Below, piece after piece: positions 13,501 through 24,990 of a stretch of 64,000 nucleotides of DNA; position 1 is the first letter of the stretch; each line of letters opens with the position of its first letter. The stretch is from Glandiceps talaboti. Taxonomy: Eukaryota; Hemichordata; Enteropneusta; Spengelidae. The stretch spans positions 13,033,151 to 13,097,150 of the forward strand of contig NC_135563.1 of NCBI RefSeq assembly GCF_964340395.1. Direction: 5' to 3'. Made by a program: the position numbers and the translations under genes. Below the pieces are notes generated by a model. That model made no database searches and was not told the DNA's origin. It saw only the letters and a list, made by a program, of their open reading frames with translations.

Positions 13501-16500
13501 TGGTATATTTGTCACTTAATGTCTTCAGTACACCACAACCCTTTATGGTATGGTATGGTATATTTGTCACTTAATGTCTTCAGTACACCACAACCCTTTA
13601 TGGTATAGTATATTTGTCACTTAATGTCTTCAGTACACCACAACCCTTTATGGTATGGTATATTAGTCACTTAATGTCTTCAGTACACCACAACCCTTTA
13701 TGGTATGGTATATTTGTCACTTAATGTCTTCAGTACACCACAACAACCTATTTAGAGGTTTATGGTTTACCTTATTACTTCTTAGTTTTATACTGCAATC
13801 AAAGCAATCGTTTACATGAATTCAGTGATTTTGTTATCAAATTCAGATTAACAGTGATTACTTGTGTTACAAACAGGATAGTATTCAGAATGCATTTTTT
13901 CTGTATCAGATTATTACTTCTGTTGACGACTTTTTTTGTTTTTGTATTATCAACATCTTAAATGTGATGCAGGTCAGTTGGGATTATGACATAATGGTAA
14001 TGTATTTGTTGAAAAAATTATTTTTGTTTGTTTTGTTTGTTTGTTTGTTTGTTTGTTTGTTTGTTTGTTTGTTTTATTTGTCGCCTTGGAAATTGAGAAG
14101 TTGCTTTGGTCTGGGTTATCACACACGTTATTAATTAAACAAGAGATACAGTTATTTGATACAAAGAATAGTTGTACCTATGAATTTAGGAATAGTTTTA
14201 AAATGTTACTGTAGGAAATGCACGTGGCAGTTGATTATTCAAGTAGTCTCCACCTGTTTTGCCAGGTTGACACCATCGAGTATCAGATAAGTCAACGGCA
14301 TATTGATTATTTAATATAGCGAACAAGTGAATGAACCATTTGATCGGAAGCTACAAAATCACGCTTGCTCACTCACCGTATCGGAAATCATCACCTACAT
14401 GTATATCACTGTAAACGCTTTGAATGACGTCACTGTAAGTCTTTTGGGGAGCCGTGTTACTTTTACACGTGTTATTTATATCAAGTTAATTCAATTCGAC
14501 ACAACAGAAACGCATTTAATATTAATAAGCTGGCGTTTCCATAATTATGTCATTTTACCATTAAAATTGTATGATAACAGACATAAGTCACGATGTTACC
14601 TTTTCAAATCACAGTCTTTTGTTAACCTTTGTCAGAGAATGTAGGCATTAAATTACCCTAACTGATGATTTAAGGTATAGTGATTTAAATTTAGATTGTC
14701 TTTTTCTTCACTAACGCAGAAATGAGTTTAACCAAAACTCCTGCTGTTTATCTTTAGAAAATGTCGCCCCCTTCTATCTTCATTAGCGAAGCTTACATGC
14801 ATGTTACTTACGCTTTGCTCAATTACTTTTATGTGTTGTTGTTTTTTGCCTCAAGGAACTCATAAATAGCGGTGTAATGATTATTCAGATTTCAGTTGAA
14901 ATGTGTTTCTTTTATGGCTGCCCAATTATAGACATTATATCTACCGAGACAGTTAAAATTTGAACATAACGTAGATTTCTTCAGAAGATTTCTCTAGTGA
15001 CCAGTGTTCGATATCTACTCTAAAGATGTGTGTTTTCGTGATTTCAAATGATGTAAATGATTATGCATTTGTCCACTTAGTCATTTTCCGTTGGTGAACT
15101 GATTGATATTATGCATGGGTGGATATATGGATGGCATGTGCCTATATCGCTTATGACTGTCTTGGAAAGGTTAAACCAGCACAGGCGGAAGGGACATCGG
15201 AAAGGACCTAAGGCAATGGCGCCGAGCTCATCATGGGTAACTAATCCAAGCCTGCAGCCTACCATACAGCTGCTCACGTAGGACACATCGATGATAACTT
15301 ATAGGTAAAGGGCGATCGCTATTTCTGTTTTCAGCAACGAATTTCTCTTCTTATTGGATCTACGTACCACGAAAGGTTATACAGAGACATTGTCAGTTGG
15401 AAGGCATTCACCGTGTTTGGAGACCGAGTATACTGTCGTACAAATTCGACTATGGGGTTACCTGTAGAGCTTAATCATATTTTAATTTCGTTAAATCCAT
15501 GAATTGAATCTTGTAATTGAGAAATTTTAATACAAATGTATATTACTCTTACATTTTTGATGAACATAAACCCTAAGCATTCATATCCTATAGACAATAA
15601 TACATTTTATACCCGTGTATAAGCATACGTACTTATGGTGGTACTTATGGTGGTATTATGCTTCTGGTGTAGTTTTTTATCCGTTTACTACGTCACTGCC
15701 CTCCCCTTCCGTTGATCATATACTAGTAATTGTCCTCTGCACTGCATTCATATTGACACTGGATCATTTAGTACTGGATCATGTAAACACTATTAACACG
15801 ATTTTCGTAAACATTGCAAGAGAATTAACCAAACACGAGTATAACGTGCGATACATGTATCAATAATAAGTGAGGTATTGTAACGAACGTTAATCAACAC
15901 ATCCGTAAAATTCTGGAACATGTATACACTAACATTTGAATTAGAACTCGTACTATGCAAAGGGAATGTCTCTGAATTCAACTGTTGGTAACGACACCGT
16001 TCTGATAACAAGAAAGCTGTTCTTAATCACGACCATGACTGTTGGAAGATTTTCTCAACAATATTATAGAGATAAATATTTAATAATTGCCTGTGGTCTC
16101 AGTAAGTTTATAATGTTCCAGTTGTTCATCGATCGACTAAACACACTGATTGAAATGCCATCTCTATATACGAAATTCTATACTATAAAGTATAAGAAGT
16201 CGTCGTGATGGGGAAATAAAAGCATCCTATATCATTAGATACAGTTTATAGCTGGAGGTAGTCGACATCCAAAATGTCAAAGTCGGTTTTATGTGTATCA
16301 ATATATATGGTGATTGGGAAATAAAAGACTGCCTAAATGGTATTGCATTCAGAAGCATCAGCCCGTACATCCTTCCACTCAACTAGAGTTTCCATGGAAT
16401 TGAAATCTACAAACAAAGCTCGATTAATTCATTATGGTACACATACTATATACTCTGCACTAAATCTAGATGACAGAAGGCCATTTTCAAATATCCGTTC

Positions 16501-17789
16501 ACTTATATGGCAATTTAGTGAAAAGGGCCATGGAACATTTTCTGCGGTACATGTCAACTTAGTTTAAGTGGAAGAGACTGGGTTCATGTAATTATGTTGT
16601 GATCAGAAATGTGAAAACTACCAAGAGCTCTTCCTAGTGAATAAAAAATCCGACAAACCAGATTGTCTACAATTCCAGTCTACAATTGGAAATCTGCATG
16701 GGTAGTGTATTCTATTATATACATAATTTATATAAAATAATTTCAGCTCAAACAAATAATTTGTATAAAGCCAATAAATTCGTCCAGTAATAGTGTTTTA
16801 GATAATGATTGACACGGAAGAAAGGACACAAGTTACAAACTCCCACTCATACCTGCCAGTTTTCTTTTAAAGTGGTACCCATAAACCTACTCGCACTCGT
16901 TACCTTACATCAATATCGACGTCTACACACCGTGAGCTACCGCCTTCTTGAACTTTCCAAAAGAGCTTACTATGTAAGTAATTTTTGCCTCTTCACAAAT
17001 TCATGTAATAAGCCAGCTTATGGATTCACATGCTGTAAACGTTTTAATAAGAAAATCCAGGTTCATATAAGATAACATAGGCCCTGGGGTACCTTCTTAG
17101 ATCACAATTAACTAGTCTATGTATGAAAACTCTAGTACACATTAAGCAGACCAAGTTTGACGCGTTCGAACAAAAAATATCGAATTTATACTTCGGTCGT
17201 TCTACGTCACGACAACCTGCGTCTACGTCATTGATTCTGCGGTGCTGAAAATATAATAAGTCTTCAAAAAAGGGGACATAATTCGTGTAATTAAGCTATA
17301 GCTTTGGCATATTAATAATGTTTTACATTATTTTTCAAAAAAATGTTTATTTTCTTAATAGTTTTTACGGTAGAATTCTAAGAAATTTATAAATTATTAA
17401 TATTCAGCATATACTGCTAACACAAAATCTAAATACAGAGCGACAGCACTTGTCTCTGTCTATTGTAATTCGGTGGCCCAGGATAATATATGCGTCATTT
17501 ATGTACGTATCACGTACGTACTTCAACTGCATATTATGGTCATTTCATTATGCCCTTTGTGTTGTATGCAGGTCAATACTTGTCAAACTTTTGGATTTTC
17601 ATTAACGTGCAAATGAATGAAGATCGTCATGAGATACCGATAATACTAGTACTAATGTCTGAAGTTGTTTTGCGTCGTCTTTGAATTACATACAATATGT
17701 GACTCGAAGTCGGAATACGTTGACTGCAATCTACGGTTCAATTAATCATACTAGGTGCCATATTAGGTTCTTTCTTTGTTTTAATTGTA

Positions 17790-17820
<31 letters not shown>

Positions 17821-20800
17821 CGTGTGGGTGTATGTATGTATGTATGTATGTATGTATGTATGTATGTATGTTTATTTGTTTGTTTGTTTGTTTGTTTGTT
17901 TGTTTGTTTGTTTGTATGTATGTATGTATGTATGTATGTATGTATGTATGTATGTTTATTTGTTTGTATGTATGTATGTATGTATGTATGTATGTATGTA
18001 TGTGTGTGTGTATGTATGTGTATATGTGTGTGTGTTTGTGTGTAGTTAGGTAGTTAGTTAGGTAGGGAGATATATGTGTGGGAAATGTTTACGGGGTTTG
18101 CCACCCCAATATGTATAAAATGACAAAACGCAAAATAACGCAAATTGATACGAGACAGATGTCACTGCAGTAGGAATGATATTGAGATGATACACGAGTG
18201 ATCTATCGACAACAACTGACACATGGTGACCAAGGCTTCGTCTTTGTGTCAGAAACAAGGACAGAAAGGTTGTTATCGATATTACAAGTAGTTATGAAAT
18301 TGCATGTAGCTCAGTATTGTGCAAATTCAACTAAGTCATATACTCAAGAGTTTATAATCAGAATTGAGATAATAAAATCTACAATTATCTGGTTATTCTT
18401 GTTAAATCAGTAACACACTTATGATACTCCTTCGTGGGTTTTTAATATTTTTGTAAAAATGAATCTTTGATATGGTCTTAGAAATATATTTGTTGTTGCT
18501 TATGTTATATTACGTCTGATATAATTGGTCCCAGTTGTTGGCATGCCTTTGTTTAATTTAACCGTTTTTCTTGTTTACTTGTTCATTTTGTATATGTTAG
18601 GTAGAGCTTTTACACTGTGATGGATCATCTCGTCATTGGTACTTTGTTTTAGATGCAAAGTTGCCATTGACAACAGCTATTTAGGAAATCAGTTTTTCTT
18701 TGTTTGGTTTACTATCAGTAATGGCTGACACATACGTATCTGGCAAATAAAGTGTTTCAATGGAAGCAATGACGTGTTTTGTATTTTGTAGTTTCAGCGT
18801 GCTCGATTAAGATCATTGATAGTAAAAACGAAACATTATCACCTCCAATAAAAAGACCATTTCACCACTTGGGGGTCGTAAATACGATTAAATTGTGCCA
18901 ACGATCCATGGTTATTGGAATACGAGTTAATAAAAAGCATCAAAATAATGCTTTTACTTTCGATGCATATCTACACTTTATTTCAAACACAGTATTTATG
19001 AGTTGTCAGATTGTGCATTACCAAGTTTTAGAACTGTTAAGAAAAGCCATGGCCATGCATTTGTGAAGTCATTACCGTCTATACATTAGTAGAGTTAAAA
19101 CGTAGCTATAAAAGCCATTACACGTACGTATGTAGCCTTTTATAACTTCCTTTTACAATCTAGATTCCATTGAGGTGTTAGTATAGTAGTTCAGATGAAT
19201 GTCATTCCAATCAGTGCCTTTACCATTTAATCATTTACCTTAGTGAGCGTCAAGCTTAATCTACATTAACCACAGACAAGGAAAACAGTCTGTGCTGTAA
19301 CAAAATCCATTTTTTTTATTCACTGGCATATACCAATGTGTCCATATATGTCTTGTCATTGCTACACACCTCACAGTATACGCCTCTGAATAGAGTCTTA
19401 AACGTTTCTGTTACGTTGTTCAAGAAAACTCAACCCCAGTCTTGGTCAAATTCAAGGGCCTGTATACAAAGTTTCTAAACAGAATAAACATAAGTCAAAA
19501 TTATATAAAGAATATGCCATTTTAGAACTCAGTCTAGCCGTAGAATAATGAGCCAAATTTGAATCTCTCAATTGTTTTATTATTTTAAAATGACGAAGCA
19601 CAAACTTTCATTTAGCAAAAGTTGGGGAAATTCTATTGTAAGGTATTGAGGGTAGGGTACGGGTACGGGGAACTTTTTTACTACAGCAACAGGTAATTCT
19701 GGAAAGTGTATGACTGTCAATTTGAATATGAAAATCTTGACCGAGATATTCACCAAATTTTCGACACATGGTGATTCAATGGCGAACCAACTCTCCATAT
19801 AAAATGACAATATGTCAACTTCGTATCTTTTTTAAAGAAATAATCCAACATTTCTAGAACCAGTTTCGGAATCACATACGCTTCAACAGCACTGGATCAA
19901 TTTTTATTTCTTTAGTGTTAGAGTTTCAATCAGAAAAATACGATAAGCATGTTTTTTCTCCTAGATCTTCGGTCTTTGCAAAGACTTTGTATGGTTTATG
20001 TGTACTACCACTCTAACGGAATACATCAATTTAAATATATATAATCCTGTAAAATAACCCTACCCTGACGGTTACCATGGATATGAGACATGTTAATTTA
20101 TACAATGTCAAAATAGAGTAATGTTACTCAGTCTCATTCTTTCCCTAACTCTGGATATTCTTCATTTGTGTATATTAATATGCTTGATAAAATGCAGGTG
20201 TAGTTACGACGTAATGTATTCAAATGAGATAACACCGCAATATATAATGAACCACTGATTAATCGCAATTAATGAGACATTGATTCTTATCGACAATATG
20301 CAGGACTTTGACATGTACGGATTACTCAATGAGTAGTAATGTAACGCATGTTTTATGTTCATTTATATTATTTGATAACCATATAATATGCTACTAAAAT
20401 CTCTTCACACCAAAATACTTTTAAAAAATCACACTTTTCATGTATTTTTGCACGTCTAAACATTCCTTTAGATAATGCACTAATCGACCTTATTCGACGT
20501 AAAGATCATATGTTAGTAGGAGGCACGTAGTACTAGAGTTATAGACGTGTGTGTATGTCTTGAGTCTCGGTAACTTGGTAATGTAATATACGTGAATTAC
20601 GAAACATGGAACAGAATAACGGTGTAGACTACATATTATATAATTTTCTGAACAGGTTTTTGATCTTGTGTGTCGGCAAATGTCTAACATTTAAAATGTT
20701 CACCTTAGATAGCTAAAGGGTGGTTTAATAAATACTTCACTAGTACCGTCTGTTTGTAGTCAAAGGGCCGGCAGCAATTTCACCTGAATGACATTTCAAA

Positions 20801-22873
20801 GTTGGTATATTAGACTATACGTTGCTTTTGATTAGTTCCTTTTAAACACTATAAAGACCTCTTTCAAGCAGATGACGAGGTTGTGAAACCAATCGTTAAT
20901 AATATTGTGCCCCTTTCCCATACCGAAAGAGAGCAAAATGGCATTTCACAAATTGTGACTATGAATACATGATGTCAATCATTCACCTCTAACCAGCTGT
21001 AATACAATCATTCACTGAACTGAGATAAGCGTTCGGAATACCAAGTTTGCTGAAAGTGAAATATTTCACAGTGCATTAGAATTGCACATAAAGAAAGGAT
21101 AACCAAGAACATTATTTGTACTTCAACGTTATAGTCACTAATTAATAGTAATTCATATAAATATCTACCGTTAATAAAACATTAAATCTTAACTTTAATA
21201 CTTACAAATGGAGGCGATGTGCTTGATATTGTTCGAACATACATAAAGAATTTATTTTATATTTAGTTAATAGCTAGATACTATCAACGGTGAAGCGTAA
21301 ATATCCCTGTCTTCCTTCAAGGTATATCCAGCTAACCCCCCCCCCCCCCAACCAACCAACCAAAAATTAATCACAAAGTGTGTGTTTCTGGCGTCGCTGT
21401 AGGTGTCAATAATATCGCCCTCTAATTGGAGATTTCATTAACGCCATTACAGACATATTCTTATTAGTTCCCTGAATGCAAATTTCTTCATCCGCGTAAT
21501 TGCAATAGTTTACCCTTTGGTCGAGTAAACCTATAATAGCGAATTTCTTTGGAAATTTTGCACAAATCTGACAGGATACAACAGAGAGACTAGTACGCCC
21601 ACTAGAAAGCCTAACATTACCTGTTGTCAACATTGTTTAAGCAAGCTTACACGAACGCCAACTACACCATGCACTATCAGTTAAAAGTGAATGCATACGG
21701 TTATATGGAGGTCAACTTACTGACTTGTGCAGGACCAAACACAAATACGAATATTCCGTTACAGTAGCTGTGGCGTGATTTGGGTTACAGCATGCAGTCA
21801 CCATGACGCTGAAGAGTTTGGCATCTATTAATGTTTTGTTAATTGGTCCCAATTGAGATATTCCAATATCTATTAATTATAAAAGGTTACATATATATAA
21901 TGATTTCAATGTAACAACTAATTGGTTATGAAAGGGTAGAAGGAGATCCAATCAAATTACAGTAAATCACTGCAGTAAAAGTGACTACTATCTGTTAGTA
22001 TGGTTTTCAGAAACTCCGACCATCGGAAGAGGAACAATTTCTTACAAATGACATACAGTAGTGTATGTTAACTCGGATCATTAACATGCTGAGCAGTGAG
22101 AGAATTTTAAGTGTATGATATAGCGGACGTCGTGGATAAATAATTGTTAGCTAGCTGAGCACGAGTGAATGAATTGATGAGGTTGTGGCACGGACACTTA
22201 TAAGATCTCTTGTCGATAACCCCTTGAGGTAATATATATCACACATCCCTTTAGTGAAAGTCATGCAATTACTAATGAGTATATCTGTTTGATGGAATCG
22301 AGGTAAAATATATCGTGCTAGCTGGGTATCACAATCAGCTCATTAGCACAGCATTCGGGTGAGACTGAGATCGAATACGATTATGTTACGCTAAAATAAA
22401 CTAAGTGTTTACAATAACTATAATACATTGACAGGGCTCCAATCTTGCATTACTTGCAAACATTCATCTAGGTATGTCATAACCAAGTGTCCAAATATTT
22501 AGATCAAAATGTTTGCACTTGTCTAGTATTTGAGCAAAAGAGACTACAGCTAAATCAGTTAAGCTGGTAACATTATGAAATATGTCAAATTTGTTATAAT
22601 AAGTGGAATGTAATAATTGAAAATTTATTCAATTGAGACCCAGGATTGAAAACATTGGCAATCCAATAATCTATTATCGGACAGAACGTAATTTTAGTTA
22701 ATTATTCAAGACTCTTACTGAAAGTAATATTTGTATTATAAACTGACGGTTGATAAAGAAAAAGAAACGTGTATACAAAGATCATGTAAGGGTTTACCTG
22801 AGAATGTCCTTGTAGCGACTAAGACCTCGACGAACAGGAAAAATATTAGACTATGTAGGAGAGGATTAATCAT
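4433..22873 (-). CDS. Unrecognised type I single-pass membrane protein, six-exon model
   Basis: Model, in gene order: 22873-22798, 21620-21514, 8104-7912, 7582-7505, 5256-5145, 4535-4433. Every junction has an AG acceptor and GT donor, and the phases agree (1, 0, 1, 1, 2), giving 222 residues and a TAA. Residues 1-22 are a hydrophobic signal peptide. The ectodomain has four cysteines (42, 45, 90, 122) and three N-glycosylation sequons (95, 117, 157). Residues 164-187 form a TM helix with a GxxxG motif (171-175), followed by KR and a 33-residue acidic tail. I recognise no family. A cell-surface receptor, adaptor or adhesion protein is only an inference from topology. The 13.4-kb gap between exons 2 and 3 is the weakest link: the first two exons could belong to another gene, or more exons could lie between. 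Confidence 0.42.
4690..4785 (+). repeat. Dispersed repeat, copy 1
   Basis: Shares the blocks GGTCGTTCTA(A/C)GTCACGACA, GCGTCTAC or GTGTCTAC, and TTCTGCGGTG with 17180-17262 in the same orientation. No coding capacity. It lies downstream of exon 5 in the last intron region of the membrane-protein model. Confidence 0.6.
5145..5256 (-). CDS. Exon 5 of membrane-protein model: TM helix
   Basis: After a Ser/Thr-rich juxtamembrane stretch with an NTS sequon, about 24 uncharged residues starting VIILATLGSV form an unambiguous transmembrane helix ending IKR. Acceptor TTTTGGCAG; donor AAAAG|GTATCA in phase 2. The GxxxG and small-residue pattern is typical of helices that pair in the membrane. Confidence 0.65.
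6490..6810. repeat. 31-bp minisatellite rich in TGACC
   Basis: About nine to ten units with consensus TTGACCTGGC-CGACATACTG-ACCACATGAC-A; the central units start exactly 31 bases apart (6619, 6650, 6681). The outer units are diverged. Because 31 is not a multiple of three and stops are rare in the minus strand, three overlapping open frames arise there without being genes. It lies in intron 4 of the membrane-protein model. Confidence 0.9.
7505..7582 (-). CDS. Exon 4 of membrane-protein model: stalk
   Basis: Phase-1 symmetric exon of 78 bases with acceptor TTTGTAG and donor GCAA|GTAAGT. It encodes a polar, proline- and glutamine-containing linker without cysteine, fitting a juxtamembrane stalk. 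Skipping it would keep the frame. Confidence 0.5.
7912..8104 (-). CDS. Exon 3 of membrane-protein model: main ectodomain
   Basis: The acceptor TTTTTCAAG and donor GATTCGG|GTGAGT bound 64 codons open in one frame only. It contains two cysteines (residues 90 and 122) and sequons NTT and NAT. The segment ending NATFTCPDS slightly resembles an Ig-fold strand, but no conserved tryptophan or Ig cysteine spacing is present, so I do not call an Ig domain. Confidence 0.55.
8140..8480. repeat. AT-rich degenerate tandem repeat, about 70-80 bp unit
   Basis: Four to five diverged units share AATGTAATAAA(N)ATATTGAC, GAATTA(T/C)T(G/A)AG and TTAGTAAAATATATTCA. It sits just upstream (in gene sense) of exon 3 of the membrane-protein model, starting about 35 bases from its acceptor. 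Confidence 0.55.
8520..10255. other. Intronic or intergenic DNA, no gene seen
   Basis: Read on both strands without finding an exon. A minus open frame at 9547-9738 has a plausible acceptor, but its phase does not fit the neighbouring model and no donor was found. Confidence 0.45.
10256..13745. repeat. 3.5-kb minisatellite of 50-bp units, about 70 copies
   Basis: Head-to-tail units with consensus TATGGTATGG-TATATTTGTC-ACTTAATGTC-TTCAGTACAC-CACAACCCTT. Variation is mostly at a few positions (T/G before ATGG, GG/AG/GA before TATA or ATA, TTTG/TCTG/TTAG, CACTT/CAATT, GTCTTC/GCCTTC/GTCTCC). Length variants include a truncated unit near 10369-10384, 49-base units ending AATTACTGCTTCAG (near 11062, 11310 and 12856), a shortened unit near 12150, and +5 units with an extra GGTAT (near 12941, 13501 and 13552). 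Its repeated open frames are artefacts. It lies in the large intron 2 of the membrane-protein model. Confidence 0.98.
13746..17180. other. Intronic or intergenic DNA with microsatellite and one GC-richer island
   Basis: A (GTTT)n tract runs at 14023-14073. The island at 15120-15290 is richer in G and C than its surroundings and has long open frames on both strands, but no splice-bounded exon or known domain. The rest shows nothing recognisable. Confidence 0.45.
17180..17262 (+). repeat. Dispersed repeat, copy 2
   Basis: Matches 4690-4785 through GGTCGTTCTACGTCACGACA, GCGTCTACGT and ATTCTGCGGTG, in the same orientation. The two copies lie about 12.5 kb apart. Confidence 0.6.
17789..18055. repeat. 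Compound microsatellite (GT)n (GTAT)n (GTTT)n
   Basis: Tracts in order: GT, GTAT, GTTT, GTAT, a short GTTT, GTAT, then GT again, ending in TAGT-type repeats. All three plus frames are open and give cysteine/valine/tyrosine repeats, which are artefacts. Confidence 0.97.
18056..21513. other. Intronic or intergenic DNA, no gene seen
   Basis: Nothing supportable beyond a C-run followed by CCAACCAACCAA (21338-21362). Open frames here lack agreeing splice signals. Confidence 0.45.
21514..21620 (-). CDS. Exon 2 of membrane-protein model: ectodomain start
   Basis: Acceptor GTTGACAACAG leads in phase 1 into 35 codons with a CxxC pair (residues 42 and 45). The donor chosen is CAAAGG|GTAAAC, phase 0. 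If the donor is ignored, the frame stays open for another 36 codons to a TGA at about 21406, so a secreted read-through form of about 96 residues is possible. Confidence 0.4.
22798..22873 (-). CDS. Exon 1 of membrane-protein model: signal peptide
   Basis: The ATG at 22873 has A at -3 and opens 25 codons starting MINPLLHS, followed by a hydrophobic core (LIFFLFVEVLV) and an alanine-threonine cleavage-like region. The exon ends TCA G|GTAAAC, a good donor in phase 1, which is usual after signal-peptide exons. The open frame extends upstream without a stop, but no better ATG is present. Confidence 0.55.
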
Positions 22874-24956
22874 GTTTCCACGGTGAAATGTGCACTTGAT
22901 CTGTAGTTTTACGTCGCTACACACTCCCAATCCTGATACATTGGATTAGTAATGCTTCCGATGGTTTGGATGAACATCTCTTTTCCCTTAAGTGTCGTAC
23001 CGTGCAATCATTTCACTAAATGGCTACCTTGTGAAGAGCGACGTGAAGTGATCTTAGTCCATTTGCATTGTATCTTCAGATGGTTGCAGTACAGAAATAA
23101 CATTCCATGGCAACGCAGAGACCTCGATAATCATGACAGCGTACTGAAGTCTGTACCGTGTATATATGTATGCGATTATCAGGCCTCACGGGCCCACTGC
23201 ATGCTGGTATATAAGGCAACGTTTCATGACATTAAAGCCAAACAAATATTTTTTTGAAATGAAACAATTACTTCTATTCTACATTTAAATAGCTTGCAAG
23301 GACTACACGTATACAAAACTGCCTTCCCTGACGATTATATGTAGAAGCTTCACTGCCTATTATAATTGAATAATTATAATTGCTGTACACATATCGGTAA
23401 GTTGTAATAGCAGCAACAATGGTTATTGTTAGTGATGGTTTTAGAGTTGTTGTTCTTGTCTTTGTTTATTTAATAATTATTGTTAAAATTGATAGTGGTG
23501 GTAGTTGAGTTAGTGACGGTGGTGGTACAGACGTTGGTAGTGCGTATAGTGTTTACAGCACGGAGTCGTAACATTCGAAAGCGATGTAGCATGACTTCGT
23601 TCTATTATAGCATTTGTTACATTTTACGTAAAGCTTGAGGTGTACGACGTGCCAAAGCAGCCTCAACTGTGTGTTTTAATTTTTAACATGTTTTACTGTA
23701 GTTATACTAAGGCCTATGGCTATCATTTCATGTAAAAACCTACATAATACACTGGGATTGAAAAAATCAGCTAGTCTATAAATATCGTAATGGATTTGCT
23801 CTTCGTTTTGTGTTCAGGGTATAGCAATTACTATGACAATGAGCCAAGGAATGGATTTTTTGATTAACTGACTACCATGTTTACTATGTAATTTTCGGCA
23901 CTTAATGTACTTTTGAATTCGTTTTGTAAGTGGTTATTTTACTTAATATGAAAAGGGTAGGTCCACCCAGATTACTCTAAATAATAACAATGTTTAGTAA
24001 ACAATGGGACAATGGGTTATATCTATAAAAAAAAATGTTTCCTTTCACGTCTTTTCTTTTCAATTTGATAAGTATAGTAAAGGATAAAATATTAACGTAA
24101 ATAATTCGTTCCATGTGATAATTTGACTGGACAGATATGTATGTAGAAGGTATGCGAACTATGGAGACTTTCTTTTAGTTGTTTTTGAGTTTATATACTA
24201 TGTGTCATTGTCCTTCATTGTAAACATTTCTGACTTTCAATATATTGCAAATGCTAGTGAAGACATTGATGGAGAATATGGTAGATTTTGGTAGAGTAGA
24301 TTTTAGAAGAGTAGAGTAGAGGATCTAGGAGAGGAGAGGAGAATATAGAGGGGAGATGGGAGAAGAGGAGGGTGGGGTAGAGCAGAGTAAAGCAGAGTTG
24401 AGTTGAGTTGAGTTGAGTTGAGCTGAGTTGAGTTGAGCTGAGGAAAATAGAAGAAACCAGAGAAGAGGAGGGGAGGGGAGGGGAGGGGAGAGAAGAGAAG
24501 AGGAGAGTGAGGTAGAGTATAGTATAGTATAGTAATGTGGAGATGAGTGGAGTGAAGAATAATAAATTAGAGTAGGGTACAGTAGAGTAGAGGATCCAGG
24601 AGATTCTTTTAAGTCGGTTTATCACTGGTAAATACATTTTACGCTGTTATTCCTTGGGATGTTTATCTGAATGTTTAACTTCACAGTTCCAGCCCGACCC
24701 TCCCTCCCCCCCCCCAAAAAAAAAAATATATCAAATGGTGTACCCCTATATAGTACTACTATGCACATACTTCAGCTGGGTACCATATCATGTTGGCCTA
24801 CAGCCATTTCTAGATTTCGTTTTTCTTCAAAATAAGCTTGAAACTAGCAATGATTTTTGTCGTAGATACTCGCCATGTATTTTGACATTGGTTAGACATG
24901 CTTAAGGCATCAAAGCTTCAATTTAATGTTATTTTCGGGGGGAAATAAGCACTCAC
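22874..24956. other. Non-coding DNA containing a polypurine tract
   Basis: Apart from the purine-rich block at 24270-24602 and a C8/A8 run at 24705-24727, no feature was found. It lies between the two candidate minus-strand first exons. Confidence 0.45.
24270..24602 (+). repeat. Polypurine tract with G-quadruplex motif
   Basis: The plus strand is almost pure A/G with regular T interruptions (GTAGA, GAGTT, GTATA types). At 24470-24490 it contains four consecutive GGGGA units, a canonical G-quadruplex pattern; the other strand is C-rich. Such mirror-like polypurine DNA can also form triplexes. The open frame on the minus strand is a product of the low complexity. Confidence 0.85.
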
Positions 24957-24990
24957 CTACAAAAGACTTCGCCTCGATGGTTGCCGCCAT
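24957..24990 (-). CDS. Candidate first coding exon, MAATIEAKSFV-
   Basis: On the minus strand CCAAAATGGCGGC spans the ATG, a close match to the YY1 core motif (AANATGGCGGC) often found over start codons of housekeeping genes. Eleven codons follow, ending GTAG|GTGAGT, a strong donor in phase 1. The local sequence is CpG-richer than its surroundings. The downstream partner exon is unknown; exon 2 of the membrane-protein model (21620) also accepts phase 1, so this could be an alternative first exon without signal peptide, or the start of a separate gene. Confidence 0.42.

Noticed and set aside
10256-13745. CRISPR array or coding repeats in the 50-bp array
   Set aside because: Units are contiguous with no unique spacers, and 50 is not a multiple of three; open frames are short and drift.
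14200-14310. Short minus-strand segment ending ACAG|GTGGAG
   Set aside because: No acceptor upstream in frame; the upstream frame stops.
17681-18053. Long cysteine/tyrosine/valine-repeat frames
   Set aside because: Translation of a (GTAT)n/(GTTT)n microsatellite.
24254-24637. 127-codon minus-strand frame
   Set aside because: Low-complexity polypurine strand; no splice sites or domain.
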